The translations under genes were made by a program, and so were the position numbers. Below are positions 1 through 6,529 of a stretch of DNA of 7,864 bases, one piece after another (position 1 is the first letter of the stretch; each line of letters starts with the position of its first letter). The notes under the pieces are model-generated. The model was not told where the DNA came from and did no database searches. It was given only the letters and a program-made list of their open reading frames with translations. Location: assembly GCA_002256705.1 (NCBI GenBank), contig NQJI01000060.1, positions 1 to 7,864 of the forward strand, written 5' to 3'. Source of the stretch: Methylococcaceae bacterium NSM2-1. GTDB taxonomy: Bacteria > Pseudomonadota > Gammaproteobacteria > Methylococcales > Methylomonadaceae.

Positions 1-189
1 CGATTCAACTACAGCACACTGCTCTTGCACTTTAATTTTGCGCCCTAATTCAGGTAACTCTATATAAACCAAATCTCCCAATTGTTCCTGAGCAAAATCG
101 GTTATACCCACACGAACGACATTATCGTCCTCCAATTGTGCCCATTCATGCGACATTGCATACTTCAAATTTTCTGGTAAATCACTCAT
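1..189 (-). CDS. gcvH: Glycine cleavage system H protein, N-terminal part (cut by window edge)
   Basis: GcvH is the lipoyl carrier of the glycine cleavage complex. It shuttles the aminomethyl group between the P, T and L proteins in the cytoplasm. Reading leftwards from the ATG at 189 gives 63 codons with no stop. The N-terminus [16 protein letters not shown], then [22 protein letters not shown], matches the conserved H-protein hammerhead fold. The last visible residues, AVVES, come immediately before the family motif ESVKAASD, so the lipoylated lysine would be residue 65, two codons outside the window. A GAGAG Shine-Dalgarno-like sequence lies about 8 nt upstream of the start. The gene diverges from grxC across a 135-bp spacer. 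Identity is secure; completeness cannot be judged from this window. Confidence 0.95.
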   Translation of the reverse strand, partial: MSDLPENLKYAMSHEWAQLEDDNVVRVGITDFAQEQLGDLVYIELPELGRKIKVQEQCAVVES

Positions 190-205
190 AGCTTAATCTC
201 TCAAA

Positions 206-232
206 ATAATCAGGTAAGGTAACAAGATTCAA
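206..232 (-). promoter_or_regulatory. Possible gcvH promoter
   Basis: On the minus strand TTGAAT (227-232) is followed after 15 bp by GATTAT (206-211), each matching four of six sigma-70 consensus bases. The -35 half lies in the outermost part of the heptamer array. The spacing is short, so this is a weak candidate. Confidence 0.22.
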
Positions 233-285
233 GGCGCAAGGCACAAGGGGTATTTTTGAACCTTGAACCTTCAACCTTGAACCTT
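228..285. repeat. Heptamer repeat array in inverted arrangement, hairpin-forming
   Basis: Two blocks of 7-bp repeats face each other. The left block (230-250) is CAAGGCG, CAAGGCA, CAAGGGG. The right block (256-283) is TTGAACC, TTGAACC, TTCAACC, TTGAACC, followed by TT. The constant core is CAAGG on one strand and CCTTG or CCTTC on the other; the remaining two positions vary. The arms can pair as TTCAAGG (228-234) with CCTTGAA (275-281), CAAGG (237-241) with CCTTC (268-272, one mismatch), and CAAGG (244-248) with CCTTG (261-265). Two 2x2 internal loops separate the blocks and the terminal loop is 12 nt. The design resembles the short tandem heptanucleotide repeats known between genes in several bacterial groups. 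Function is unknown; it sits between two divergent genes. Confidence 0.88.
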
Positions 286-306
286 TAGACTACACCATCC
301 TATATT
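277..306 (+). promoter_or_regulatory. Possible grxC promoter
   Basis: TTGAAC (277-282, four of six -35 bases) is followed after 18 bp by TATATT (301-306, five of six -10 bases). Transcription would begin near 313, giving a leader of only about 12 nt. The -35 element is the last copy of the heptamer array, so repeat number or folding could affect expression. This is a pattern match only. Confidence 0.33.
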
Positions 307-324
307 AACAAACATCAATAAAAC

Positions 325-582
325 ATGCCTGAGATACTGATCTACACAACCAATATTTGCCCCTACTGCGTTATGGCTAAACGCTTGCTCGACAAAAAAG
401 GAGCCTCTTATACCGAGATTAATGTAGATACCCAAACGGGCTTGAGAGAAGAAATGATGCGCAAAACAAAACGCCGGACAGTGCCTCAAATATATATTGG
501 CGATCTTCATGTTGGCGGCTTTGACGACCTATATACGCTGGAACAGCAAAAGAAACTGGATACTTTACTGGAACTTGCTTAA
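325..582 (+). CDS. grxC: Glutaredoxin 3
   Basis: This is a small cytoplasmic thiol-disulfide oxidoreductase that uses glutathione to reduce disulfides and mixed disulfides, for example in ribonucleotide reductase. The 85-residue length is normal for GrxC. The redox motif CPYC is at residues 12-15 after the first beta strand (EILIYTTN). The cis-proline motif TVP is at 52-54 and the glutathione-binding GG-DDL segment is at 64-69, so all hallmarks of a dithiol class I glutaredoxin are present. The start at 325 gives the expected N-terminus directly before the first strand, although no clear Shine-Dalgarno precedes it. The gene diverges from gcvH and is followed by a 156-bp spacer before the chaperone cluster, so it is probably not part of that operon. 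No anomalies were seen. Confidence 0.95.
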   Translation: MPEILIYTTNICPYCVMAKRLLDKKGASYTEINVDTQTGLREEMMRKTKRRTVPQIYIGDLHVGGFDDLYTLEQQKKLDTLLELA

Positions 583-665
583 ATCAAGCGATTTACAACG
601 GCTAGCAGTTCAGAAAAGCAAAAAGCATCACCCCCCCTTACTCCAAAACAATAGACCAATTTGAG

Positions 666-695
666 TTCCCTAAGACCAACCTTAACAATTATAAT
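666..695 (+). promoter_or_regulatory. Possible promoter of the chaperone operon
   Basis: A perfect -10 hexamer TATAAT lies at 690-695, with a weak -35 candidate TTCCCT at 666-671 (18-bp spacing). The predicted start near 702 leaves a leader of about 37 nt. A better -35 (TTGAGT, 661-666) is 23 bp away, too far. I see no sigma-32-like CTTGAA/CCCCAT pair, so classical heat-shock control is not evident. Confidence 0.38.
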
Positions 696-738
696 AAAGA
701 ACTTTTAAGAACAATATCTTACGTAACACACGACTCTC

Positions 739-3255
739 ATGAAGAAAAAACCGCTTAGCACACCTAAATCCAGTGTTACAGATGTCAGCGTTCTTGAAAA
801 CAAGGCACTGTCAAAGCTGAATGCGGGACAATACAAGGAAGCCATTGACCTCTATAAATCCCTGTTAAAACACGCAAATAATGCCGATTGGCGACAGGCA
901 TTGGCACAGTGTTACTTGCAAAGAGCTTTGGCATTCGCCGCAAAAGGCATGGTTAAAGAAGCTCTGGTTTTATGGGAAAATTATGCCCAGAATGCCGAAC
1001 AACCTCACGAAGCCTTTGATTACTATATCAACTGGCTATTGCAAACAAATGACATGGCAAAAATCAAATCCTGTCTTGGTCAATTATCTGCACAACAACT
1101 GGACGAACACTATCCTGAGCTTGCCAGTTTACTAGGTTTACTCATCATTACCGGTAAAATCAGTTGTCAGGACATGCTGCCTAAGGATTCGGTGTTCATG
1201 ATGCATTTAGGTTTTGTTCAAGAAGCCTTGAGTGCCTACCGGAACAATAAGCTGGAAGACATCGAACCGGCGTTGAAGAAGTTGCCGTTTCGTTCCGCTT
1301 TTCGCGATTTTCGTACGCTTATGAAAGCGGCCCTCCTAGTTCCTGAATCGGTCGAACAAGCACAATCTCTGTTAGCGAAAATTCCTGACGGTTCACCCTA
1401 TCATCAAGCGGGCGCATTGCTGCTTGCTATTACGCATGGAGGTGCGGCACTGATTAATGACTTATTGCAACTCACCCCGCCCCAAATCAAGATTATTGAA
1501 GGAGCAAAAAACTTCAACAAAAAGCAGATCGAGCTACTCGATGTATTAACCAAACAAAAAGACCGCTTATCGGACAAAGTAAAATTTAATTTAGCCATTC
1601 AGTATCAGGCACTGTTTGGCACCGATTTGGCGCAACATTACTGCCTCGCCGCACTTTCAACCTACCCTGCCGGGCAGCGCGACTTTAGCAAGCATTTTGG
1701 TACCCTGGATGACTTTGAAGCATGGCGGCTAAAAGCGCTTATGTGCGAACGTGACAGGGACTTTCATGGCGCCGAATATTACTGGCAGCAAGGCATTACG
1801 GTTTTAAAAACCCGGGGTGCCGATGGCGCTTTCAAGATTGCGTTGATTATGAGGCATATCGCGGCGCATCAGCAGACGCCCGAAGAGGCGGTCTCGTGGC
1901 TAATAGACAGCCTTGGTCATGATCCGGATGATCGTGAAAGTTACGTAAAAATTCTCCAATACTTTGAACGACAGGAACAAGAAACCGATGCCTATAAGGA
2001 ATGGCTGGATAAAAGTATCAAGAAGTTTCCAAACGATGTTGAGATGTTAGGTCTGGCGATAAAAGCTGCTACGCGTAACAAAGCATTTAAAAAAGCGTCA
2101 CAATGTGCCCAGGCCTTATTAAAAATTGACCCCGTTAACACTTTTGCCAAACAGGTTTTATTTACAAGCCATTTGGCTCATGCGCGGAAATTAATTAAAA
2201 GCAAAAAGTTTCATCTGGTTGAAAAGGAAATTCATCAGGCGGAAAAAATAACTATCGGTAAACGTTACCAGACGCAAGCCCAGTTAATGCGCGGTTTTTT
2301 TGTGTTTGTTGCGGAGGATAAAAAACAAGGTTCTCAGTTAATTGCAGAGTCTGTGCAAAAATTGAATGATGGGCTGGTGTGTGCCTATTTTTGCGCCACC
2401 TTGGAAGCGTTATTACTGGATTTACAGAGCGCCCCCATTCTAAAAGAATTGCCGCCGCTGACAAAAGATTATGTAATGTCCCAACAGGAAATGACTCAGC
2501 TGATTAAAGTAATACAGCAATATGCTGACGATGATAACGTAAGCCAGACGCTACTGCATAAGTCGCTGGAAAAGATCAAAGCCATTATTAAACAATCCAT
2601 CAAACAACAAGACTATGGCGAAGAGCTTTTATTGTCTCTATGCCAATGTCTGGAACGTATCCAGCATTTTGAATTACTGCGGTTTTGCGTCAAGATTGCA
2701 CAGCCACTGTGGCTTAAACCGATTTGGATGTACTATCGGGTATATGCTGAAGTAAACGGCAATGCCGGCAAATGTTCTTATATGAACTTCTTGCGATTAC
2801 GAGACGGCCTGAACAATGCCCAACTGGAAAAAGACCAGCGGGCTGTTGCTCTTATCGGTAAATTTCTCGATCAATATCAAAAATCGCGCCAGCCATCCGG
2901 CTTCAATATTTTCGATTCATTATTCGGCGGTATCGATGATGAAGATCCGCTAGACAAGCTATTTGGCCATCTGCCCGAAGATTTATACGACCAACTCGCA
3001 GAGAAAACAATTCAGATCACTAAAAAGAACCCTCCGGAACGGATGCTCAAAATACTCGCCGCTGAGTATTTATCCAATGACGTGGCCAAGATGTTCAACC
3101 TCCTTAATGATGATCCTGAGGCACTGTTTGCCTTTTTAATGCTTAAATCTGCTGATGATCTGGGTATCGATATAGGCGTGACTGCTAAAGATATTGCTGA
3201 ATGTTTTGAAGGACAAAAAGCAACGTCGAAACCAGCGTCATTTCCGTTTTTTTAA
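739..3255 (+). CDS. Large TPR-type helical repeat protein, first gene of the Hsp70 cassette
   Basis: This 838-residue protein has no signal peptide or membrane segment, so it is probably cytoplasmic. The N-terminus is lysine-rich. TPR-like helix pairs are seen at about residues 20-45 (KLNAGQYKEAIDLYKSLL) and 57-86, and another run at about 340-475 shows EAVSWLIDSLGHDPDD-like units. The rest is predicted to be mostly alpha-helical with degenerate repeats. The C-terminal part (about 715-838) is not obviously TPR. It contains an acidic segment (GGIDDEDPLDKLF, about 729-741) and ends in a PASFPFF-like tail. The gene is 16 nt upstream of the J-domain gene and heads a tight cluster with GrpE-like and Hsp70 genes. 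I infer it is a client-binding or scaffolding co-chaperone. No catalytic motif was recognised. The start at 739 lacks a Shine-Dalgarno, and later in-frame ATGs would remove the first TPR. Confidence 0.85.
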   Translation: MKKKPLSTPKSSVTDVSVLENKALSKLNAGQYKEAIDLYKSLLKHANNADWRQALAQCYLQRALAFAAKGMVKEALVLWENYAQNAEQPHEAFDYYINWLLQTNDMAKIKSCLGQLSAQQLDEHYPELASLLGLLIITGKISCQDMLPKDSVFMMHLGFVQEALSAYRNNKLEDIEPALKKLPFRSAFRDFRTLMKAALLVPESVEQAQSLLAKIPDGSPYHQAGALLLAITHGGAALINDLLQLTPPQIKIIEGAKNFNKKQIELLDVLTKQKDRLSDKVKFNLAIQYQALFGTDLAQHYCLAALSTYPAGQRDFSKHFGTLDDFEAWRLKALMCERDRDFHGAEYYWQQGITVLKTRGADGAFKIALIMRHIAAHQQTPEEAVSWLIDSLGHDPDDRESYVKILQYFERQEQETDAYKEWLDKSIKKFPNDVEMLGLAIKAATRNKAFKKASQCAQALLKIDPVNTFAKQVLFTSHLAHARKLIKSKKFHLVEKEIHQAEKITIGKRYQTQAQLMRGFFVFVAEDKKQGSQLIAESVQKLNDGLVCAYFCATLEALLLDLQSAPILKELPPLTKDYVMSQQEMTQLIKVIQQYADDDNVSQTLLHKSLEKIKAIIKQSIKQQDYGEELLLSLCQCLERIQHFELLRFCVKIAQPLWLKPIWMYYRVYAEVNGNAGKCSYMNFLRLRDGLNNAQLEKDQRAVALIGKFLDQYQKSRQPSGFNIFDSLFGGIDDEDPLDKLFGHLPEDLYDQLAEKTIQITKKNPPERMLKILAAEYLSNDVAKMFNLLNDDPEALFAFLMLKSADDLGIDIGVTAKDIAECFEGQKATSKPASFPFF

Positions 3256-3271
3256 CTAGCAGCACACACTT

Positions 3272-3610
3272 ATGAAAACACCTTACGAAATATTAGAGGT
3301 AACTGAACATGCCTCGGATAGTGAGATCAAGCAGGCTTATTTGCAGAAGGTCAAGCTCAACCCGCCCGACCGCGATCATGAAATATTCCAACACATACAC
3401 AGCGCATACGAGACCATTAAAAATGTAACCAGCCGTGAAAACTATGCACTGTTTAATTACCCGGAAGCCGATTTTGATGCCCTGCTCGAACAGGCATTCA
3501 GCACCACGCAGCCGTCAATCATGAACGCTGATTATTTCGATAAATTATTGCACGCCAGTATTGACGACAAAACTTTCCTGATCGGCAACCTTACAAATAC
3601 AACAGCATGA
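3272..3610 (+). CDS. Short divergent J-domain (DnaJ-like) protein with PPD in place of HPD
   Basis: J proteins deliver clients to Hsp70 and trigger its ATP hydrolysis through helix II and the HPD loop. Residues 3-51 follow the J-domain pattern: PYEILEV (4-10), a helix with EIKQAYLQKVKL (18-29), then a helix III core FQHIHSAYETIK (39-50). At the exact HPD position, ten residues after the conserved Tyr23, the protein has Pro31-Pro32-Asp33, so the histidine is replaced by proline. The loop after it is also shortened. The remaining 60 residues have no G/F-rich or DnaJ zinc-finger region and match nothing I recognise. The stop overlaps the start of the GrpE-like gene by 4 bp (ATGA), indicating translational coupling. 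Placement between TPR, GrpE and Hsp70 genes supports a role as dedicated co-chaperone; whether it still stimulates ATPase activity is uncertain. Confidence 0.87.
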   Translation: MKTPYEILEVTEHASDSEIKQAYLQKVKLNPPDRDHEIFQHIHSAYETIKNVTSRENYALFNYPEADFDALLEQAFSTTQPSIMNADYFDKLLHASIDDKTFLIGNLTNTTA

Positions 3611-4254
3611 GTGACACACAAAAAAACCGCTTGATGGAAGAATTCCAGAGTTATCTGGAGCAAGCTGACCTGGCCCATACGCTCAGCGCCGAACAGCCTG
3701 ACTTGACTACGTTGCTCAGCGAAATGGCTGGCTTAAAAAGTGAAGTTAAAGCCGAATCAAGGCACTTCAAAACGACGCTGGATACTCTCAGTAACGCCCT
3801 GACGACGTTGCAGACCGATAATAAAGCGCTTGCCGACGAACTTAGCGCTCATAACGAACGCTTGCAGCAAATGCGTAGCGAAACGTTACGCATAGTGCTG
3901 CTGGATATTGTCGATATTTATGATCGGCTCATCGTAGGTTTTGGGGTTTTACAAAACTACCATCCGGTTTCATCGTTGTTCAGCCATTCTAAAAAACAGG
4001 ATGTTCGCTTTATAAACTCCTTTAAAAAAGGCCAGTCCATGACGCTCAAACGCTTTGAACAGCTGTTACAGCGCTACAATGTTTACGCTATCGACTGTGT
4101 AGGCAAGTTGCTGGATCCTCACACCATGAGTGCGGTTGAAATTACTCAAGATCCAAAACTTGCAAACGGGATTGTGATCGAGGAACTGCGTAAAGGTTTT
4201 CTTTTTGAAGAAAATGTCTTGCGTCTTGCTGAAGTCAAAGTCAATAAATGCTAA
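3607..4254 (+). CDS. GrpE-like nucleotide exchange factor of the auxiliary Hsp70
   Basis: GrpE proteins release ADP from Hsp70 and so reset the chaperone cycle. The C-terminal half has the GrpE signature: YNVYAIDCVGKLLDPHTMSAVE (157-178) and GIVIEELRKGFLFEENVLRLAEVKV (188-212), matching the family's D-P, A-V, KG and VLR-A-V-V pattern. A long helix with coiled-coil character (about 40-95) precedes it, as in the GrpE dimer. Between helix and beta domain lies a longer, unusual segment (about 113-150) compared with typical GrpE. At 215 residues it is slightly longer than the usual 170-200 and ends in Cys215. Its start overlaps the J-protein stop by 4 bp and its stop is 19 nt before the Hsp70 gene. 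Because the divergence and context point to a paralogue rather than the housekeeping gene, I give no symbol. Confidence 0.9.
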   Translation: MSDTQKNRLMEEFQSYLEQADLAHTLSAEQPDLTTLLSEMAGLKSEVKAESRHFKTTLDTLSNALTTLQTDNKALADELSAHNERLQQMRSETLRIVLLDIVDIYDRLIVGFGVLQNYHPVSSLFSHSKKQDVRFINSFKKGQSMTLKRFEQLLQRYNVYAIDCVGKLLDPHTMSAVEITQDPKLANGIVIEELRKGFLFEENVLRLAEVKVNKC

Positions 4255-4273
4255 TACTTAATTAATATATATT

Positions 4274-6013
4274 ATGAACGAAATAATTATCGGAATCGAT
4301 TTAGGAACGACCAATTCGGAAGTTGCCATTATAGAAAATGGAAAAGTGGTGGTGATTGCTGACAACAACAAGAAAATATTGCCGTCTTTTGTAGGCATTG
4401 ATGATCAGGGTGATATTCTGGTGGGCGAATCCGCCAGAAACCAGTATCTGGTTTACCCGGAGCGGACGGTAAAATCCATCAAGCGTTTGATGGGGCAAGA
4501 TATCCAGGTGAATTTGGCCGGTCATGCTTATGCGCCGCAGGAAATTTCGGCAATTATTCTCAAACGTCTTAAAGCCATTGCGGAACAGCATGTTGATCAA
4601 GCGGTTACCAAAGCCGTCATCACTGTGCCGGCGTATTTTTCTGACGCACAGCGTCAGGCCACACGCGAAGCCGGAGAAATTGCAGGACTTGAAGTCGTGC
4701 GTATGATTAATGAACCCACCGCCGCAGCACTGGCTTATGGCGGCAATCAGGTTGAACAAAAACGCATGCTGGTTTATGACCTGGGCGGCGGCACGTTTGA
4801 CGTTTCAGTCGTGAATATCGAAGCCGGCGTTGTCGAAGTGCTGTCCAGTCATGGCGACAACCACCTGGGCGGCGATGATTTCGATCAACAAATCATTGAG
4901 CATATTCTCGATCATCTGCAGGAAACACAAGGCGTTGATCTGCGCCAGCACAGCAAGGCACTGGCGCGTATCACGCGAGCCGCTGAGAATGCAAAACTCG
5001 TACTTTCCGATCAGCCTTATGCAAAAATTGAAGAAGAATACTTGCTGGAGCATGAAGGCGCCGCGATTCATTTGTCTTTAGAGCTATCCCGAATCGATTA
5101 CGAAGAAATGATCGAAGACTATATCAACGCCACCATTGATGCCGTGCACATTGCGATGAAAGGGGCGAAACTAACCCCTGCCGACATCGATGAAATCCTT
5201 TTAGTGGGCGGCTCGACGCGCACACCGTGTATTCGTGAACGACTCTATAACGAATTCGGTTTTGAGCCGCACAGCGAAGTCGATCCCGATTTATGTGTCG
5301 CCATGGGCGCTGCCATTCAGGCCGCGATGATTAGCGGACAAGAGGTAAACGCGGTATTGGTCGATGTCACTCCCTATACTTACGGCACCAGCGCGATAGG
5401 TTATTTGAATGACGAATATTATCCGTTCACCTACGTCCCTATTATTCACAAAAATACCGCACTGCCGAATCGTAAAACCGAAGCCTTCGTAACCAATCAT
5501 GATGGCCAGGAAGTCGTTAATGTAACAATTTATCAGGGTGAAGATCCTGATGCATTGAATAATATAAAAATTGGCGAATTTCTCGTTGAAGGTTTACAAG
5601 ATGTCGAGGCCGGAAACGTTATCACGCTTACCTTAGCCCTGGATCTTAACGGTATGCTGCATGTTTCCGCGCAGGAAAAAGCGACCGGCCTGGAAAAATC
5701 GATTACCATCAAAAACGCCTTTTCGCGCTTTGAACACGGCGCGTTGGATACCGCCCGGCACCGCATCAATAAACTATTCGGACAAAATGAAACTATCCGT
5801 GCTGTTGTTAAAAATGAGGCGCCAGAAATTGTCGAGGCACGCAAACTGATCGCCAAGGCTGAAGCCTTATTTGATATAACATCCAATGAAGACAAAGAGG
5901 ATATGATTGATTTAATCGAAGACATTAACAGCTGTATTGAAGCCGGACTCGATGACCGATTGCAAGAGTCCGTAGCAAAATTAGCCGACATTATCTATTA
6001 TCTGGAATCCTGA
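4274..6013 (+). CDS. Hsp70-family chaperone, DnaK/HscC-like with short lid
   Basis: This ATP-dependent chaperone binds exposed hydrophobic segments of clients. All nucleotide-domain motifs are present: phosphate-1 IGIDLGTTNS (6-15), the catalytic lysine in SIKRLMG (Lys70), VITVPAYFSDAQRQAT (115-130), NEPTAAALAYG (146-156), phosphate-2 DLGGGTFD (169-176) and adenosine-binding VGGSTRTP (311-318). The interdomain linker reads AVLVDVTPYT (360-369) against VLLLDVTPLS in DnaK. The substrate domain follows (about 370-480, including YQGE at 420-423). It has an insertion after GTSAIG (371-376, then LNDEYYPFTYVP) compared with DnaK. The helical lid is short (to 579), with no acidic EEVDK-type tail. The 579-residue length is below DnaK (about 638) and near HscC (about 556). 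The upstream 19 nt are almost pure A/T with no Shine-Dalgarno. The stop overlaps the next start by 1 bp. An ATPase-competent specialised Hsp70 is likely. Confidence 0.96.
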   Translation: MNEIIIGIDLGTTNSEVAIIENGKVVVIADNNKKILPSFVGIDDQGDILVGESARNQYLVYPERTVKSIKRLMGQDIQVNLAGHAYAPQEISAIILKRLKAIAEQHVDQAVTKAVITVPAYFSDAQRQATREAGEIAGLEVVRMINEPTAAALAYGGNQVEQKRMLVYDLGGGTFDVSVVNIEAGVVEVLSSHGDNHLGGDDFDQQIIEHILDHLQETQGVDLRQHSKALARITRAAENAKLVLSDQPYAKIEEEYLLEHEGAAIHLSLELSRIDYEEMIEDYINATIDAVHIAMKGAKLTPADIDEILLVGGSTRTPCIRERLYNEFGFEPHSEVDPDLCVAMGAAIQAAMISGQEVNAVLVDVTPYTYGTSAIGYLNDEYYPFTYVPIIHKNTALPNRKTEAFVTNHDGQEVVNVTIYQGEDPDALNNIKIGEFLVEGLQDVEAGNVITLTLALDLNGMLHVSAQEKATGLEKSITIKNAFSRFEHGALDTARHRINKLFGQNETIRAVVKNEAPEIVEARKLIAKAEALFDITSNEDKEDMIDLIEDINSCIEAGLDDRLQESVAKLADIIYYLES

Positions 6014-6453
6014 TGGATCGCTGCCCTTGCTGCAATGCGCGATTAACTGGAGCACAGCTCTGTCCTCGTTGTCAAGCCGATCTGGGCAGTGTTCTCGGCA
6101 GCGAACACGTCGCAAGGCATTGGTTAAGCAAAGCCTTGCAGTTTTGGCTTGCGGATGAACCGAAAATGGCCAATCTGGCTTTATCTAAATCCATCTGCCT
6201 CAAACAAACACCCTTGGCACTGGTTTTCCGTGATTTTATTATCCGGCAGCAATGTGAGAACATGTTGGAATTATTAGAAAAAAAGGACTATACAGAAGCC
6301 AAAGAATCGCTCTCACTGTTACGCGATTTAAACCCTCATAATAAATTGTTAAAGCGGTTGCACGGGTTTACCAGGTATTTGTTGGTAAAAGATATAATAA
6401 ATCTCTCTACTCAACAAACCATTAGAATTTTCAATGAGCTCGAATCCAGATAG
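6013..6453 (+). CDS. Zinc-ribbon protein with helical C-terminus, last gene of the Hsp70 cassette
   Basis: This 146-residue protein begins with a probable zinc ribbon: Cys4-x2-Cys7 (CPCC) and Cys17-x2-Cys20 (CPRC). The rest (about 30-146) is predicted to be alpha-helical. It includes SKALQFWLADEPKMANLALSKS (39-60) and LELLEKKDYTEAKESLSLLRDLNPHN (85-110), both of which look like TPR or TPR-related helix pairs. No enzyme motif is visible. Its ATG shares one base with the Hsp70 stop (TGATG), so it is translationally coupled to Hsp70 and almost certainly works with it. DnaJ normally carries zinc fingers, and the J protein here lacks them; this protein could supply a client-binding function in trans, which is inference. 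It could alternatively be a regulator or an adaptor to a larger complex. The start is fixed by the position of the first cysteine pair. Confidence 0.82.
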   Translation: MDRCPCCNARLTGAQLCPRCQADLGSVLGSEHVARHWLSKALQFWLADEPKMANLALSKSICLKQTPLALVFRDFIIRQQCENMLELLEKKDYTEAKESLSLLRDLNPHNKLLKRLHGFTRYLLVKDIINLSTQQTIRIFNELESR

Positions 6454-6529
6454 TATATCTCCCTCCTGCATCAGGATGTGCTGTCTGAATGGTGACGATA
6501 TCTGCATGGGGTGCTTTCGTTTTGTCCAT
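6431..6529 (-). CDS. Doubtful 32-codon small ORF with a good Shine-Dalgarno
   Basis: An ATG at 6529 opens a 32-residue frame (MDKTKAPHADIVTIQTAHP..., ending in WIRAH) on the minus strand. The sequence AGAGGA (6538-6543) lies 8 nt upstream, a better ribosome site than any in the chaperone operon. The 3' end overlaps the zinc-ribbon gene by 23 bp, tail to tail. I recognise no homologue. It may be a genuine small protein, the remnant of a larger gene, or chance. Confidence 0.22.
   Translation of the reverse strand: MDKTKAPHADIVTIQTAHPDAGGRYTIWIRAH

Noticed and set aside
228..285. CRISPR array
   Set aside because: Repeat units are only 7 bp and contiguous, without spacers, and no cas gene is present.
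262..298. Sigma-32 heat-shock promoter (CTTGAA plus CACCAT)
   Set aside because: The CTTGAA at 276-281 is only 11 bp from CACCAT (293-298) and the next one is 25 bp away; neither fits the 13-17 bp spacing. CTTGAA arises simply from the heptamer repeat.
271..510. Minus-strand open frame covering the start of grxC
   Set aside because: Antisense shadow of grxC; its translation begins within the repeat array and shows no family features.
630..638. C-run upstream of the TPR gene as a phase-variable tract
   Set aside because: It lies about 100 bp from the start and outside the candidate promoter, so length change would have no clear effect.
4301..4759. Long minus-strand open frame (152 codons) inside the Hsp70 gene
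   Set aside because: It lies opposite highly conserved Hsp70 codons and has no recognisable domain; a typical antisense shadow.
5533..5991. Second 152-codon minus-strand frame inside the Hsp70 gene
   Set aside because: Serine-rich composition typical of a shadow of the coding strand; no ribosome site or domain.
6464..6476. Inverted repeat TCCTG-CAT-CAGGA after the zinc-ribbon gene as operon terminator
   Set aside because: Stem of only 5 bp with no following T-run; it could easily arise by chance.
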